Both the position numbers and the translations under genes were made by a program. From assembly GCA_046566065.1 (NCBI GenBank), contig JBKHXK010000002.1, positions 62,001-126,000 on the forward strand: a stretch of 64,000 nt of DNA. The letters run 5' to 3'. Position 1 is the first letter of the stretch; every line of letters starts with the position of its first letter. The notes beneath the pieces were generated by a model that was given only the letters and a program-made list of their open reading frames with translations, searched no databases and was not told the DNA's origin. Source of the stretch: MB1-2 sp046566065 (GTDB lineage Bacteria; Actinomycetota; CADDZG01; WHSQ01). Shown here piece after piece: positions 33,068 to 41,581 of this stretch.

Positions 33068-34369
33068 CTAGCAGCGGAAGCGCTTCGTCCTCGTGCTCGG
33101 CAGGTGGTCGACGTCCCCGGCGAACCGGGCCTGCAGGCGGCACGCCTTCTCGCGGCGAGGGTTCCGGAACGTGGTGGAATAGACGCCCTCACTGTTCATC
33201 AAGGGCTCCTTCACGGCGACCTTCACCCAGCGCCCGCCCTGGCGTCTGGACAGCAGCACGCGCACCGTCCGGCCCGGATGGTCCGGCCTAACCCCGCCCG
33301 CCGCCTTGATGACGCGCCTGGTCTTCAGGAACTGGAGCGAGATGCTCGAAGCCTGGAGGTCGGGCCCGGGGCCGGGGCTAACCGTCGGCGAGGAGGTCGG
33401 TGTTGGGCTTCCCGTAGGGCTTCCGGTCGTCGTAGGCGAGGGCGTCCACGTGGGGGTCGCGGCCGGGCATCCCGAGACACACGGGCTCCAGGCGGGAAGG
33501 AAGTCGTACGAGGTCCCGGAGACCAGCTTCCGCCTACTGCCGGCGAGCGTCGCGACGACTACGTCGGCGTCGAGCACGAGGTTGGTGATCGCCAGGCTCT
33601 TCCCGTCCGGCGACCACGAGGGGGCGAAGTCCTCCCCCGGGCCCTCCAGGATCGTCTGCCCGCTGCCGTTGGAGTTGATGATGACGATCTGTGACTCTCC
33701 ATCGACCCCGGTGGTGGACTCGACCGCGATCTTGGTGCCATCGGGCGACCAATCGGGGAGGTCCGCCTCCAGCCCAGATGTCAGAGCCACGGCACCGGAC
33801 CCATCGGGGTTCATCAGGTAGACGTCGTTGCTCCCTTGCTCGGGGCGGATCACGGCGAGCTTCGAGCCATCGGGCGACCAGGCCGGAGCCACCCCCCTGC
33901 CGATCTTCGTGGGGGAGCCTCCGGTGGCGGGCACCGTGTAGACGTCACCATCCCGGACGAAAGCGATCCTCGATCCGTCGGGGGCCCAGTCGGGCTGACC
34001 ATCCGCACCGGTACCCGCATCGGTGAGGTTGGTCACCGCCCCGCCGGTTGCGCCCATCAGGTATATGTCGTCGTCGCCGTCGCGGTTGCTGGAGAAGGCG
34101 ATCTTGGAACCGTCGGGAGACCACGCCGGCTCGGTATCCCAGAAAGTGTTCGAGGTCAGCTGCCTCGAGCCGCTGCCGTCGGGGGCGATCGTGAAGATCT
34201 CCGGGTCGCCGTCTCGATCGCTGACGAAGGCCACGGAACTGACCGGCGCGGCGGCATGAGCGCCCGGGATCTGGACCGCCACCAAGGCAACCACACAGGT
34301 CGAGGCCACCCCGACCACCAGGGCGCGGGCGCGCTCCAGCCTGGGTGTCTCGCAGGGATCTGCCCTCAT
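33068..34369 (-). CDS. Exported TolB-like PD40 beta-propeller protein
   Basis: A 433-residue exported protein. An N-terminal signal (ALVVGVASTCVVALVAVQIPGAHA) is followed by at least five PD40 repeats recognisable by WSPDGSKIAF-type motifs (around 80-300), as in TolB C-terminal propellers. A Ser/Thr/Pro linker (PTWTPSPTTTGSPTGSPTPT) separates this from a roughly 100-residue C-terminal domain with four cysteines or fewer and LSRRQGGRWVKVAV. No Tol-Pal system is expected in this phylum, so a sensor or adhesin role is more likely. Function unproven. Confidence 0.85.
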   Translation of the reverse strand: MRADPCETPRLERARALVVGVASTCVVALVAVQIPGAHAAAPVSSVAFVSDRDGDPEIFTIAPDGSGSRQLTSNTFWDTEPAWSPDGSKIAFSSNRDGDDDIYLMGATGGAVTNLTDAGTGADGQPDWAPDGSRIAFVRDGDVYTVPATGGSPTKIGRGVAPAWSPDGSKLAVIRPEQGSNDVYLMNPDGSGAVALTSGLEADLPDWSPDGTKIAVESTTGVDGESQIVIINSNGSGQTILEGPGEDFAPSWSPDGKSLAITNLVLDADVVVATLAGSRRKLVSGTSYDFLPAWSPCVSGCPAATPTWTPSPTTTGSPTGSPTPTSSPTVSPGPGPDLQASSISLQFLKTRRVIKAAGGVRPDHPGRTVRVLLSRRQGGRWVKVAVKEPLMNSEGVYSTTFRNPRREKACRLQARFAGDVDHLPSTRTKRFRC

Positions 34370-34499
34370 AGGTAACTGAATCGGGACGAACGGCGCTCAA
34401 CTGAAACGGATGGACCGCTCTAGTCAGCATTGCGTATGCCGTTCCACTTCGAGAAAGCCGAAGGTATGGGAAGCGACCCACGGATCGGGGAGAGAGAGC

Positions 34500-34883
34500 A
34501 TGGACGAAAGCCAGATCAGAGTGTTGCTCGTCGACGACAACGAATCGATCAGGACCTTGCTTCGCCACGAGTTCCAGATGGACCCCAGGTTCAAGATCGT
34601 CGGCGAGGCCTACGACGGTCGCTCGGCGCTGCGTGCGGTCGAGATGGAGAAGCCGGATGTGGTCATCCTCGACCTGATCATGCCGATGATGGACGGCTTC
34701 CATGCGATCCCGCAGATCCAGACGAGCTCTCCCGAGACCAAGATCCTCGTCCTCACGAACGCGGACGTGGACGACGCCGGCCTCGAGTACAAGGGTGCGC
34801 ACGCCGTCCGGATGAAGGAAGAGGTCCTGGACGGTTACGGCGTCACGCAGGCCGCAGCTTCGTTGTGCGAGGACTCCTTCTAG
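34500..34883 (+). CDS. Stand-alone response-regulator receiver domain
   Basis: A 127-residue single receiver domain. VLLVDDNESIR provides the acidic pair, VVILDLIMPMMDG the phosphorylated Asp, and VLTNAD the Thr switch residue. The usual Lys-Pro near the C-terminus is replaced by VRMKEEV, so the conserved Lys is present but the surroundings differ. There is no output domain and no histidine kinase next to it. The ATG at 34500 follows GGGAGAGAGAGC. Confidence 0.85.
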   Translation: MDESQIRVLLVDDNESIRTLLRHEFQMDPRFKIVGEAYDGRSALRAVEMEKPDVVILDLIMPMMDGFHAIPQIQTSSPETKILVLTNADVDDAGLEYKGAHAVRMKEEVLDGYGVTQAAASLCEDSF

Positions 34884-34892
34884 CGCTTCGAC

Positions 34893-35330
34893 TCAATAGC
34901 GCTTAACCGCAGTCAGCCCCCGCCCCGAGCGCCAGGTCTCGATCAGCAGGTGATCGCTGGGGTCTCCGATCGCGATCAGGACGACCTCCTCGATATCTAC
35001 GTGGAAGACGTGATGACCTTCGCCGGGCATCTCGAGCGCGCGGCCCGAGATCTTGGCATCGATGACGACCCCTGATGCCTCGACCGGGTCCTCTGTGCCG
35101 CTGTGCAGCGCCAGACGAGGATCGCGTTGCAGATCGCGCGCCTTGAGCGAGCCCGGCATCATCCCCAGCACCACCTGACCGTCCGTGAACTGCATCTCGA
35201 TGCCGCTGATGCGCGGAGAGCCGTCCTGGCGCAGCGTCGCCATCACCTTGTGCTTGTAGGCGTCGAAGCGAGCCTGGACGCGTGCGGCGAACTCAGGGTG
35301 CTCGGCTTCGATCTCGCTCCAGGACGCCAC
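34893..35330 (-). CDS. Pyridoxamine 5'-phosphate oxidase-fold protein (FMN or F420 type)
   Basis: A 145-residue split-barrel flavin-fold protein: FDAYKHKVMATLRQDGSPRISGIEMQFTDGQVVLGMM (HKVMATLRQDGSPRI), SLKARDLQRDPRLALHSG and a C-terminal VFHVDIEEVVLI. Actinobacterial members often use F420H2 or heme rather than FMN. Length and N-terminus favour the GTG at 35330. Substrate unknown. It faces the receiver gene and starts near the cold-shock gene. Confidence 0.82.
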   Translation of the reverse strand: MASWSEIEAEHPEFAARVQARFDAYKHKVMATLRQDGSPRISGIEMQFTDGQVVLGMMPGSLKARDLQRDPRLALHSGTEDPVEASGVVIDAKISGRALEMPGEGHHVFHVDIEEVVLIAIGDPSDHLLIETWRSGRGLTAVKRY

Positions 35331-35472
35331 GAGGCCGAAATTACCCCCACCACGGGGCGGGAATACACCCGAGCGACGGGTGTTGTACCGTGTGAGCACA
35401 GCACTAGAACGTGAGATCGGTTGGCCCGTGCCTCCCTTAGCTCGTTCGTTAGGCAGCAAGAGGAGGTGTTAC

Positions 35473-35679
35473 ATGGCAACCGGAACCGTCAAATGGTTCA
35501 ACGAAGCCAAAGGTTATGGCTTCATCACCCCGGAAGATGGCTCGAAGGATCTCTTCGTCCATTTCTCCAACATCACGTCCGACGGGTACAAGACGCTCCC
35601 TGAGGGAGCGCAAGTCACTTTCGAGTCTCGTGAGGGACAGAAAGGACCCGAGGCCGTAAACGTCACTCCGGTGGCGTAA
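35473..35679 (+). CDS. Cold-shock protein
   Basis: A 68-residue CspA-like RNA/DNA chaperone with both nucleic-acid-binding motifs: KWFNEAKGYGFITPEDG (RNP1, KGYGFI) and LFVHFSNI (RNP2, VHF). AGGAGG lies seven bases before the ATG. Followed by a strong terminator; monocistronic. Longer in-frame starts upstream are unlikely. Confidence 0.97.
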   Translation: MATGTVKWFNEAKGYGFITPEDGSKDLFVHFSNITSDGYKTLPEGAQVTFESREGQKGPEAVNVTPVA

Positions 35680-35696
35680 CAACAGCGCAAGCTGAA

Positions 35697-35728
35697 AGAA
35701 GAGGGGTCCCTTCGGGGGCCCCTCTTCT
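35697..35728 (+). terminator. Rho-independent terminator after the cold-shock gene
   Basis: Stem AGAAGAGGGGTCCC/GGGGCCCCTCTTCT (near-perfect 14 bp) with a TTCG loop and a following pyrimidine-rich stretch, 17 bases after the stop. Confidence 0.9.
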
Positions 35729-35766
35729 GCTTCTGCGACACAACACCGAACCATTAGCCTCGACCG

Positions 35767-36999
35767 ATGGCGTCGGCGGCTCCTTCTCTTTCTCGCACCG
35801 CGAGCTCCCTCTTCCATGCACTCTTTCCCGTAGCGGCCTTCTGGCTGTTCACGGTCGGCGTCTTCATGGCCGACCGGGGAGATGCGCTCGAACGGATCGC
35901 GATGATCGCCGTGGGTGTGACCGGGCTGTTCCTGCTGAGTACGCGGGTCCCGATCACGAAGGCTCTCCTGGTGACACTCGGAGTGGCCCTCGCTCTCCTG
36001 AGCGTGCTCCGTTTCGCGCAGGTACTGGAGGCCGTGCAAGAGAGCCGCGCTCCCGACATCGACATCGCTACGACGACGATCGACTCGGTCGAGCTCCAGA
36101 GCGAGGGCGAGAACCCGTACACGGCTCTGATCGACCCGATCGGGCATCAGGTAGACCCGACCGGAACCGGGCTCCGGTACTTCGGCGGTTTCAAGTACGG
36201 CCCCGCGATGACGTGGGTCTACACACCGGGCGTCCTAGCTCGAGGCGCGGCCGGTTTCTACATCACGAACTTCGCGCTGCTGATGCTCACGGCCGGAGCA
36301 GCCGCCTGGTGGGCTTCACGCGCCGGTCGGGCCGCCGCGCTGGGGGCCGCGGCCCTCACGCTCGCGCCGGGGCTCTGGCATCACGATCTGTTCGCCAAAG
36401 GCTCCAACGACATCGCGCCGGTAGCTCTGGTCATGCTGGCGTTCGCCTTCCGGGCTCACGGTCTAGCCATCCCCGCTGCGATCGCGCTCGGGTTGAGCTT
36501 CGGCACGAAGCCACTGCCCGCGCTGTTGTTCGCGCTGCCTCTGATCCTCATGGGTGAGAAACGGTGGAGGGTCGCAGTGGTGGCCGGAGCAACAACGTTC
36601 TTCTGCTACCTGCCGGCGCTGATCCGCTCACCCCAGGAGCTGATCGCCGGTCTCGTCATGTTCAACGCGGCTCGGCCCCCCGACAACACGAGCCTCCTGG
36701 AGGGCGCTCCCCAACCTCTCGTGTTGGTGGCCGTTGCGGTATCTCTGGTCGCGGGGCTGGTTCTCCCGGTCGCATGGGACGCGCTACGCGGTCGATGGAC
36801 GGCGAGGTATGCCGCTCTGATCGCTTCGGCCGCCCTGGCGGTCTCGTTCATCGGCAGTCGCCAGGTACATCGCAACTACCTCGTGTGGCTCGTTCCGCCC
36901 ATGGCCGTGGCGCTGGCGGCGACGATATGGAGGGATGGGGACGAAGATCAGGGACCCCCGAAGGTTCCTTCCTCGCCGTCTACGAAGAACTCCCTGTAG
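35767..36999 (+). CDS. Polytopic membrane glycosyltransferase-like protein (GT-C, DUF2029-like)
   Basis: A 410-residue protein with about ten transmembrane helices. The first extracytoplasmic loop has ENPYTA and GGFKYGPAMTWVYTP, like the catalytic loop of GT-C mannosyl/glucosyl transferases acting on lipid-linked sugars. LSFGTKPLPALLFALPL and SRQVHRNYLVWLVPP add to the resemblance. An exact acceptor cannot be named. Its 3' end overlaps the convergent secreted hydrolase by 52 bases. Confidence 0.75.
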   Translation: MASAAPSLSRTASSLFHALFPVAAFWLFTVGVFMADRGDALERIAMIAVGVTGLFLLSTRVPITKALLVTLGVALALLSVLRFAQVLEAVQESRAPDIDIATTTIDSVELQSEGENPYTALIDPIGHQVDPTGTGLRYFGGFKYGPAMTWVYTPGVLARGAAGFYITNFALLMLTAGAAAWWASRAGRAAALGAAALTLAPGLWHHDLFAKGSNDIAPVALVMLAFAFRAHGLAIPAAIALGLSFGTKPLPALLFALPLILMGEKRWRVAVVAGATTFFCYLPALIRSPQELIAGLVMFNAARPPDNTSLLEGAPQPLVLVAVAVSLVAGLVLPVAWDALRGRWTARYAALIASAALAVSFIGSRQVHRNYLVWLVPPMAVALAATIWRDGDEDQGPPKVPSSPSTKNSL

Positions 37000-38045
37000 A
37001 CGCCCGGCGCCTCGTTCTGCTCGACCAGGGACCACAGACGATCGAAGGCCGTGACCATGATGATGTGCGTCGTGCTCTTCTCGGACGCGTGGCCGGCGAA
37101 CGGCGACTTGTAGTTGCGATCCAACTGCCCGCCCACGTATCCGGTCGCCGTGGTCTCTTGCTCGGACTCAGGACTGCGCCGGCCGACCGTGTAGAAGTCG
37201 AGCGGCACTCCCGCGGCCAGCAAGAGGCTCGACATCTCCCGCGACTGGTTGTAGGGAACGAGTCCGTCGTCGATGCCGTGCACCAGGACGACTCCCTCTA
37301 TGCCGGACGCCTTGATGTCGTCGACGTGGCTGACCACGGCACGGTCGATGTAGGGCTGCGGATCCTCCTCGATCGGACCGCCCATCTCTGCTTCGATGTC
37401 GGTCATCGCATTGCGGGCGAACGCGTTGACGGGAGCCAGGGCACGAGCGCCGAGGTAGGTCTCGACGACGTTGACGGCTCCTTCGATGTCGAACCAGTAA
37501 TCCCACAGAGGGGAACCGTCGGAGCGCTTCGGTTGCAGGGAGACCGCGAGGCCGGACATGTTCGCGCCCATGCTCACGCCGAAGATGTGGATGTTCTCGA
37601 TCGTCGGGCACAGCTTCTCGAAGTACTGACCTGCTGCCGCTAGATCCTCGGCCCCCTTGCGCGCGTTCCATCCTCTGGACTCCGGGAGCCCATCGTTGTT
37701 GGAGTCGGGGTTGATCTGGATGCCCCTGTAGTCCATCGCGACCGCCGCCACCCCGTGATCGTTGGCGGCGCGAGTCATGTGACCGATCCACGACACGGAG
37801 GTGTGCCCATAACCGTGAGCGAAAACGACCAGCGTCTTGGGGGCCTGGTCGGGGAGGGCGTAGTGACCCGTCGCGTTCTCACCGTCGACCGTGAGGTTGA
37901 GCGGGACGGCACCGTCGGTCTTGTCGGTACAGGCCTTCTTCACCTGCCCGGGAGGGCCGTCCGGCGGAGGCGAGGCCAACGCGGGGAGGGCGCCGGCGAG
38001 GACCGACAGCCCGGCTAGAACGGTCAGAAGCTTGCTCTTAAGCAT
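36948..38045 (-). CDS. Secreted alpha/beta hydrolase
   Basis: A 365-residue exported hydrolase: signal peptide MLKSKLLTVLAGLSVLAGALPALA, VVFAHGYGHTSVSW oxyanion loop, nucleophile elbow GVSMGANMSG with Ser, VLVHGIDDGLVPYN for the acid and a C-terminal HASEKSTTHIIM carrying His. An internal DSNNDGLPESRG loop resembles calcium-binding DxDxDG loops. It may be a secreted esterase, lipase or depolymerase. The 3' end overlaps the membrane glycosyltransferase coding sequence on the opposite strand. Confidence 0.85.
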   Translation of the reverse strand: MLKSKLLTVLAGLSVLAGALPALASPPPDGPPGQVKKACTDKTDGAVPLNLTVDGENATGHYALPDQAPKTLVVFAHGYGHTSVSWIGHMTRAANDHGVAAVAMDYRGIQINPDSNNDGLPESRGWNARKGAEDLAAAGQYFEKLCPTIENIHIFGVSMGANMSGLAVSLQPKRSDGSPLWDYWFDIEGAVNVVETYLGARALAPVNAFARNAMTDIEAEMGGPIEEDPQPYIDRAVVSHVDDIKASGIEGVVLVHGIDDGLVPYNQSREMSSLLLAAGVPLDFYTVGRRSPESEQETTATGYVGGQLDRNYKSPFAGHASEKSTTHIIMVTAFDRLWSLVEQNEAPGVYREFFVDGEEGTFGGP

Positions 38046-38265
38046 CTTCGGGGATACCTCCGGCTCGATGACGCGATGCCGCTACGGCGGTCGCTGCAGG
38101 GTGGTTCGACGTCCACGCCCGCGCCCCTGCTTGCCTCGCTTGCTTCTCCGGCGCCTAGGACGTTGCGCCATAGACTGCGGCTCCACCCACTCAGCCTCAC
38201 CGTTAACGCTGACGACAAGAGGCTCTGCACGAGCCGAGCGGGCACAGACGACCTAGGAGGAAGAG

Positions 38266-38505
38266 ATGGCAGACGGAGTGAAGGCCTACATCCTGATCCA
38301 GGCAGAGGTGAACGCGGCCCAGGTCGCCACCGAGATCCGCGAGATCGAAGGCGTCGAGAGCGCCGAGGACGTCTCCGGCCCCTACGACGTGATCGTGCGG
38401 GTAAGCGCCGAGAACATGGACGAGCTCGGAAAGCTGGTGGTTGCCAAGATCCAAGGCGTCGAGGGCATCACCCGTACCCTGACCTGCCCGATCGTGACCT
38501 TCTGA
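38266..38505 (+). CDS. Stand-alone Lrp/AsnC ligand-binding (RAM) domain protein
   Basis: A 79-residue protein consisting only of the RAM effector domain of Lrp/AsnC regulators, with no DNA-binding domain. VKAYILIQAEVNAAQVATEIREIEGVESAEDVSGPYDVIVRV (AEDVSGPYDVIVRV) is typical. Such small proteins bind amino acids and may alter full-length Lrp proteins. GGAGG precedes the ATG. It is directly followed by the pyrophosphatase gene. Confidence 0.9.
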   Translation: MADGVKAYILIQAEVNAAQVATEIREIEGVESAEDVSGPYDVIVRVSAENMDELGKLVVAKIQGVEGITRTLTCPIVTF

Positions 38506-38510
38506 GACCA

Positions 38511-39002
38511 GTGGAGCAGTACAACCTGATCGAGGTCGTCGTCGAGATCCCGAAAGGGAGCCGCAACAAGTACGAGTTCGACAAAGAGAAAGGCGTTTTC
38601 CGCCTCGATCGCCGGTTGTTCTCGGCCACGACGTATCCGGCGGACTACGGATACATCCCCGACACCCTGGGCGAGGACGGCGACCCCCTCGACGCTTTGG
38701 TGCTGCTCGACGACCCGACCTTCCCCGGATGTTGGGTGACGGCGCGTCCGGTCGGGGTGCTGTGGATGGAAGACGAGAAGGGCCCCGACGCCAAGATCAT
38801 CGCGGTGCTGGACAAAGACCCGCGCTGGGAGACACGGTTCGACCTGAAGGAGTTCCCGCCTCACCTCCTCGCCGAGATCGAGCACTTCTTCGAGGTCTAC
38901 AAGATGCTGGAGCCTCAGAAGTCATCGTCGACGAGCGGTTACGAGGGCCGCGACGCCGCCCTCAAAGAGATCGCCGCCTCGAAGGAGCGCTACAAGGGCT
39001 GA
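38511..39002 (+). CDS. ppa: Inorganic pyrophosphatase (family I)
   Basis: A 163-residue soluble pyrophosphatase. Active-site elements: VEIPKGSRNKYEFD, TYPADYGYIPDTLGEDGDPLDALVLL and KDPRWETRFDLKEFPPHLLAEIEHFFEVYKMLE (in parts: DKDPRW, EIEHFFEVYK). The GTG at 38511 fits the family N-terminus. It drives biosynthesis by removing PPi. It is separated from the RAM gene by five bases. Confidence 0.96.
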   Translation: MEQYNLIEVVVEIPKGSRNKYEFDKEKGVFRLDRRLFSATTYPADYGYIPDTLGEDGDPLDALVLLDDPTFPGCWVTARPVGVLWMEDEKGPDAKIIAVLDKDPRWETRFDLKEFPPHLLAEIEHFFEVYKMLEPQKSSSTSGYEGRDAALKEIAASKERYKG

Positions 39003-39012
39003 ACGCCCCAGA

Positions 39013-39483
39013 TCATTCCGTGAATCGCCACCCCACCACCTCGCAAGCCTCTTTGATCTTCTTTCGATCGTAGGTAGCGATCGCGATCGGCTGCTGGGGA
39101 TCGTCGGGGATCATCAGCACTGGAGTCACGGACCCGTGGCCGCCGACGACCATGCTCTTTACTCCGAACGCCAGCTCACCGGTCGTGCGTTGGAGGGTGA
39201 TGCTGCGGTGACGACCTTTGCGCTTCTGCACGATCGTGGGATGGGAGATCTCGAGCCGAGCGGGATAGAGGATCTCGTAGAGCCACAAGCCGAGGAAGAC
39301 CGCCGTCATGCCACCTCCGACGACGTGACCGGCGATCCGGTTCTCTGGGGTCACCTCGACGAAGGCGTAGAGAGCCCACCAACCCGAGCCAACGAGGGCC
39401 ACGAGAACCGCCCCGATGACGTGAACGGCGCGTCGATCGTCTTTAACGACGATCACGTCGCCACTCCGGCTCGTCTCGGACAT
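39013..39483 (-). CDS. Small two-helix membrane protein
   Basis: A 156-residue protein with two transmembrane helices (VIGAVLVALVGSGWWALYAFV and VVGGGMTAVFLGLWLYEILY) and a soluble C-terminal half with PTIVQKRKGRHRSITLQ and IPDDPQQPIAIATYDRKKI, PH-like in strand pattern. GAGGT lies upstream of the ATG at 39483. It probably forms an operon with the DUF2510 gene seven bases upstream. Function unknown. Confidence 0.65.
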   Translation of the reverse strand: MSETSRSGDVIVVKDDRRAVHVIGAVLVALVGSGWWALYAFVEVTPENRIAGHVVGGGMTAVFLGLWLYEILYPARLEISHPTIVQKRKGRHRSITLQRTTGELAFGVKSMVVGGHGSVTPVLMIPDDPQQPIAIATYDRKKIKEACEVVGWRFTE

Positions 39484-39490
39484 CGCTACC

Positions 39491-40255
39491 TCATGCACTG
39501 GAGAGGCGTTTGGCATAGTCCTCCACCAGCGCTATCAAGATCCAGCGACCAAGCTGGGAAGTGTTCACCCGCACCGCGACCTTCGTCTTGTCGCCGTCCT
39601 TGCGGAAGATCTCGAGTTGACCGCCGCCCTGGTGCCGCCAACCGCCGTATTCGGGCCAAGGTACGGGGCCCTTGCCCCTCTTGCCGAAACCTTGAGGCGA
39701 TAGAGCCACCTTCTCGTATTCCACGACCTCTCCAGCGTCCACCCGCTTGAAGAGCTCGTTCAAGAAGCGCGGCGCAAGTATCCGCTGCGCCTGGTCGACC
39801 ACCGTCGCGAACGCGTCGGCAACCCGAGTCTCGCCCCCCGTGTCGGGCGGAAGCTCCATCAGGAACTTGTTGCCGTTCGCGTTGGCAGTGACGCGGTAGA
39901 GGCCCAAGCGCCCTTGGTTGTAGATGGTGACGCTGTCGAAGGCCGTCACGTCGTCCCACCGGATCGAGTCATCCCCCCACCGCAGCTCTTCGCCCGTGAC
40001 CAGGAGTCGCCACTCGGTCTTGCGGATCCTGGGCGCCACGAACACATCGTCCAAGCGGGTTACGGGGCGACGTTCGTCCGTCCACGCACCGCCGTTCCAG
40101 TAGCGCTGGAAGCCGAACCGGTCGGGGTCGTCGTACCAACCCTCGGCGAAAGCCTGCCGCACATCGTGCGTCCAGCCGGTGCCGTCCCAGTAACGCTCCT
40201 GGCCCTCGGTCTTGGGATCGTCGTACCAGCCGGCGGGGTAGGCGGTCTCGCTCAT
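39491..40255 (-). CDS. Double DUF2510 domain protein
   Basis: A 254-residue protein with two WW-like DUF2510 repeats (YPAGWYDDPKTEGQERYWDGTGWT and FAEGWYDDPDRFGFQRYWNGGAWT; quoted cores GWYDDP and YWDGTGWT) in the first 60 residues. The rest, with RWDDVTAFDSVTIYNQG, looks like a PH-like beta-rich domain. DUF2510 is common at the N-terminus of actinobacterial membrane proteins, but no transmembrane helix is evident here. Role unknown. Confidence 0.82.
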   Translation of the reverse strand: MSETAYPAGWYDDPKTEGQERYWDGTGWTHDVRQAFAEGWYDDPDRFGFQRYWNGGAWTDERRPVTRLDDVFVAPRIRKTEWRLLVTGEELRWGDDSIRWDDVTAFDSVTIYNQGRLGLYRVTANANGNKFLMELPPDTGGETRVADAFATVVDQAQRILAPRFLNELFKRVDAGEVVEYEKVALSPQGFGKRGKGPVPWPEYGGWRHQGGGQLEIFRKDGDKTKVAVRVNTSQLGRWILIALVEDYAKRLSSA

Positions 40256-40287
40256 CCGACGATCAGAGCACCGCGAGGCTCGGTCCG

Positions 40288-41496
40288 CTAGTGGGATGGT
40301 CCAGATGAGGGCACGGGTTTCTTCCCCAAGGCGATCGTCAAGGTCGCAACGCCGTGCAGGAGGCCGAGGCCCATGATCGTCGTGAAGATCCGCTTGAGGA
40401 TCGCCTCCTCTGCGATCAATCCCACGACGAAACCCGCGAGGCCGATATTGACCGCCAGTCCCAAGACGCGCACAGCCGCGGCCCGTACGTGTTCACCCGC
40501 GGCAGCACGAGCTTGAGCGAATAGCGAGTTGGTCATCACTCCGATGAACATCGCGTGGTCGAGGCCCAGGAGTAACCCCAGCGGTACCTGAGAGAAGTCC
40601 TCTGCGTAGTTCGCTATCAGGTACACCAACAAGCCGATGTTGAAGACCAGCCAGAAGGGCGTCGGAGCGGCCAGCACCGCGGATGATCCACTGCCCATCT
40701 CCACCCGCCGGATGCCGGGCCAGAGCCTGAAGAACATGATCCCCACGCCCACGATCTCGAAGGGCAGGCTCAGCGACACCAACGGGACGCTGTCGGCGAG
40801 CAGCCCCACGGTCACACACAGGCCGCCCACGAACGGAAGAAGCACCTGGAGTCGCCCTGCCCGCGTTGCAGGCACGTCCAAGAGCTCGGGACGGAGATGC
40901 CATTCGGCGAGCGCCATCCCGGCGGGGATCAGGAACCCGATCACCATCGTCGCCGGGTGTGAGCCGTAGGCGTCGCCGGGAAGGATCTTGTTCCCGGTCG
41001 CCAGCATCACGCCGAGCAGCACACCGAGCAGGCCGCCGAAGGCTGCCGTGGTGACGGCAGCGAGGAGTCCCAGGCGCGGAACGCTCAGGATGTTCCCCCG
41101 GAGCGCGGTCGCTATCCACGCGAGCCATCCCGCTATCACGAGGAACATGAACGAGCCCAGCAGGGGTCGTACGAGGCCGCTCGTCGTGAGGAACGCGAGG
41201 TTGTAGGCGACCACCGCAACCACGGTCGCACCCGGCAGCACCCGAGCGAAGGTATCCCGCCAGCCAAGGCCACGCTCGGCCCCGAACAGCCACAAGGAAG
41301 CCGCGAAGACCGACGTCGTTATCCAGCCGAGTGTCCCGGTGTGCACGTGAGTAAGAAGCGGCTGGTGACCGAACTCGACCAGATCCGTACCGTTCAGGAT
41401 GCCGATCACCACGGTGACTACGAAAACCAGAAGCGCGGCCCGCAGGAGAAGACGGATCTGGGGCGCGTACGGATGTGTCGTCAACGTCACGGGCAC
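40288..41496 (-). CDS. Polytopic membrane protein, possibly heme-copper-oxidase-subunit-I-like
   Basis: A 402-residue protein with about 12 transmembrane helices and histidines inside them: HVHTGTLGWITTS, SHPATMVIGFLIPAGMALAE and GLDHAMFIGVMTN. Similar histidine pairs are found in distant relatives of cytochrome oxidase subunit I and NnrS-type proteins, which bind heme. I cannot assign a family with confidence. It could also be an uncharacterised transporter. Monocistronic. Confidence 0.6.
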   Translation of the reverse strand: MPVTLTTHPYAPQIRLLLRAALLVFVVTVVIGILNGTDLVEFGHQPLLTHVHTGTLGWITTSVFAASLWLFGAERGLGWRDTFARVLPGATVVAVVAYNLAFLTTSGLVRPLLGSFMFLVIAGWLAWIATALRGNILSVPRLGLLAAVTTAAFGGLLGVLLGVMLATGNKILPGDAYGSHPATMVIGFLIPAGMALAEWHLRPELLDVPATRAGRLQVLLPFVGGLCVTVGLLADSVPLVSLSLPFEIVGVGIMFFRLWPGIRRVEMGSGSSAVLAAPTPFWLVFNIGLLVYLIANYAEDFSQVPLGLLLGLDHAMFIGVMTNSLFAQARAAAGEHVRAAAVRVLGLAVNIGLAGFVVGLIAEEAILKRIFTTIMGLGLLHGVATLTIALGKKPVPSSGPSH

Positions 41497-41581
41497 CTCC
41501 TCGGCTCACGGGCTGCCCGCCTACCCACGCTCTGTCGGGTTCATTGTTCCTGGGTCCGAAGACGATGTCCAGGAGCTTCGA

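Noticed and set aside
33068..34369. True TolB of a Tol-Pal system
   Set aside because: No tolA, tolQ, tolR or pal genes, and the N-terminal TolB domain is missing; only PD40 repeats are shared.
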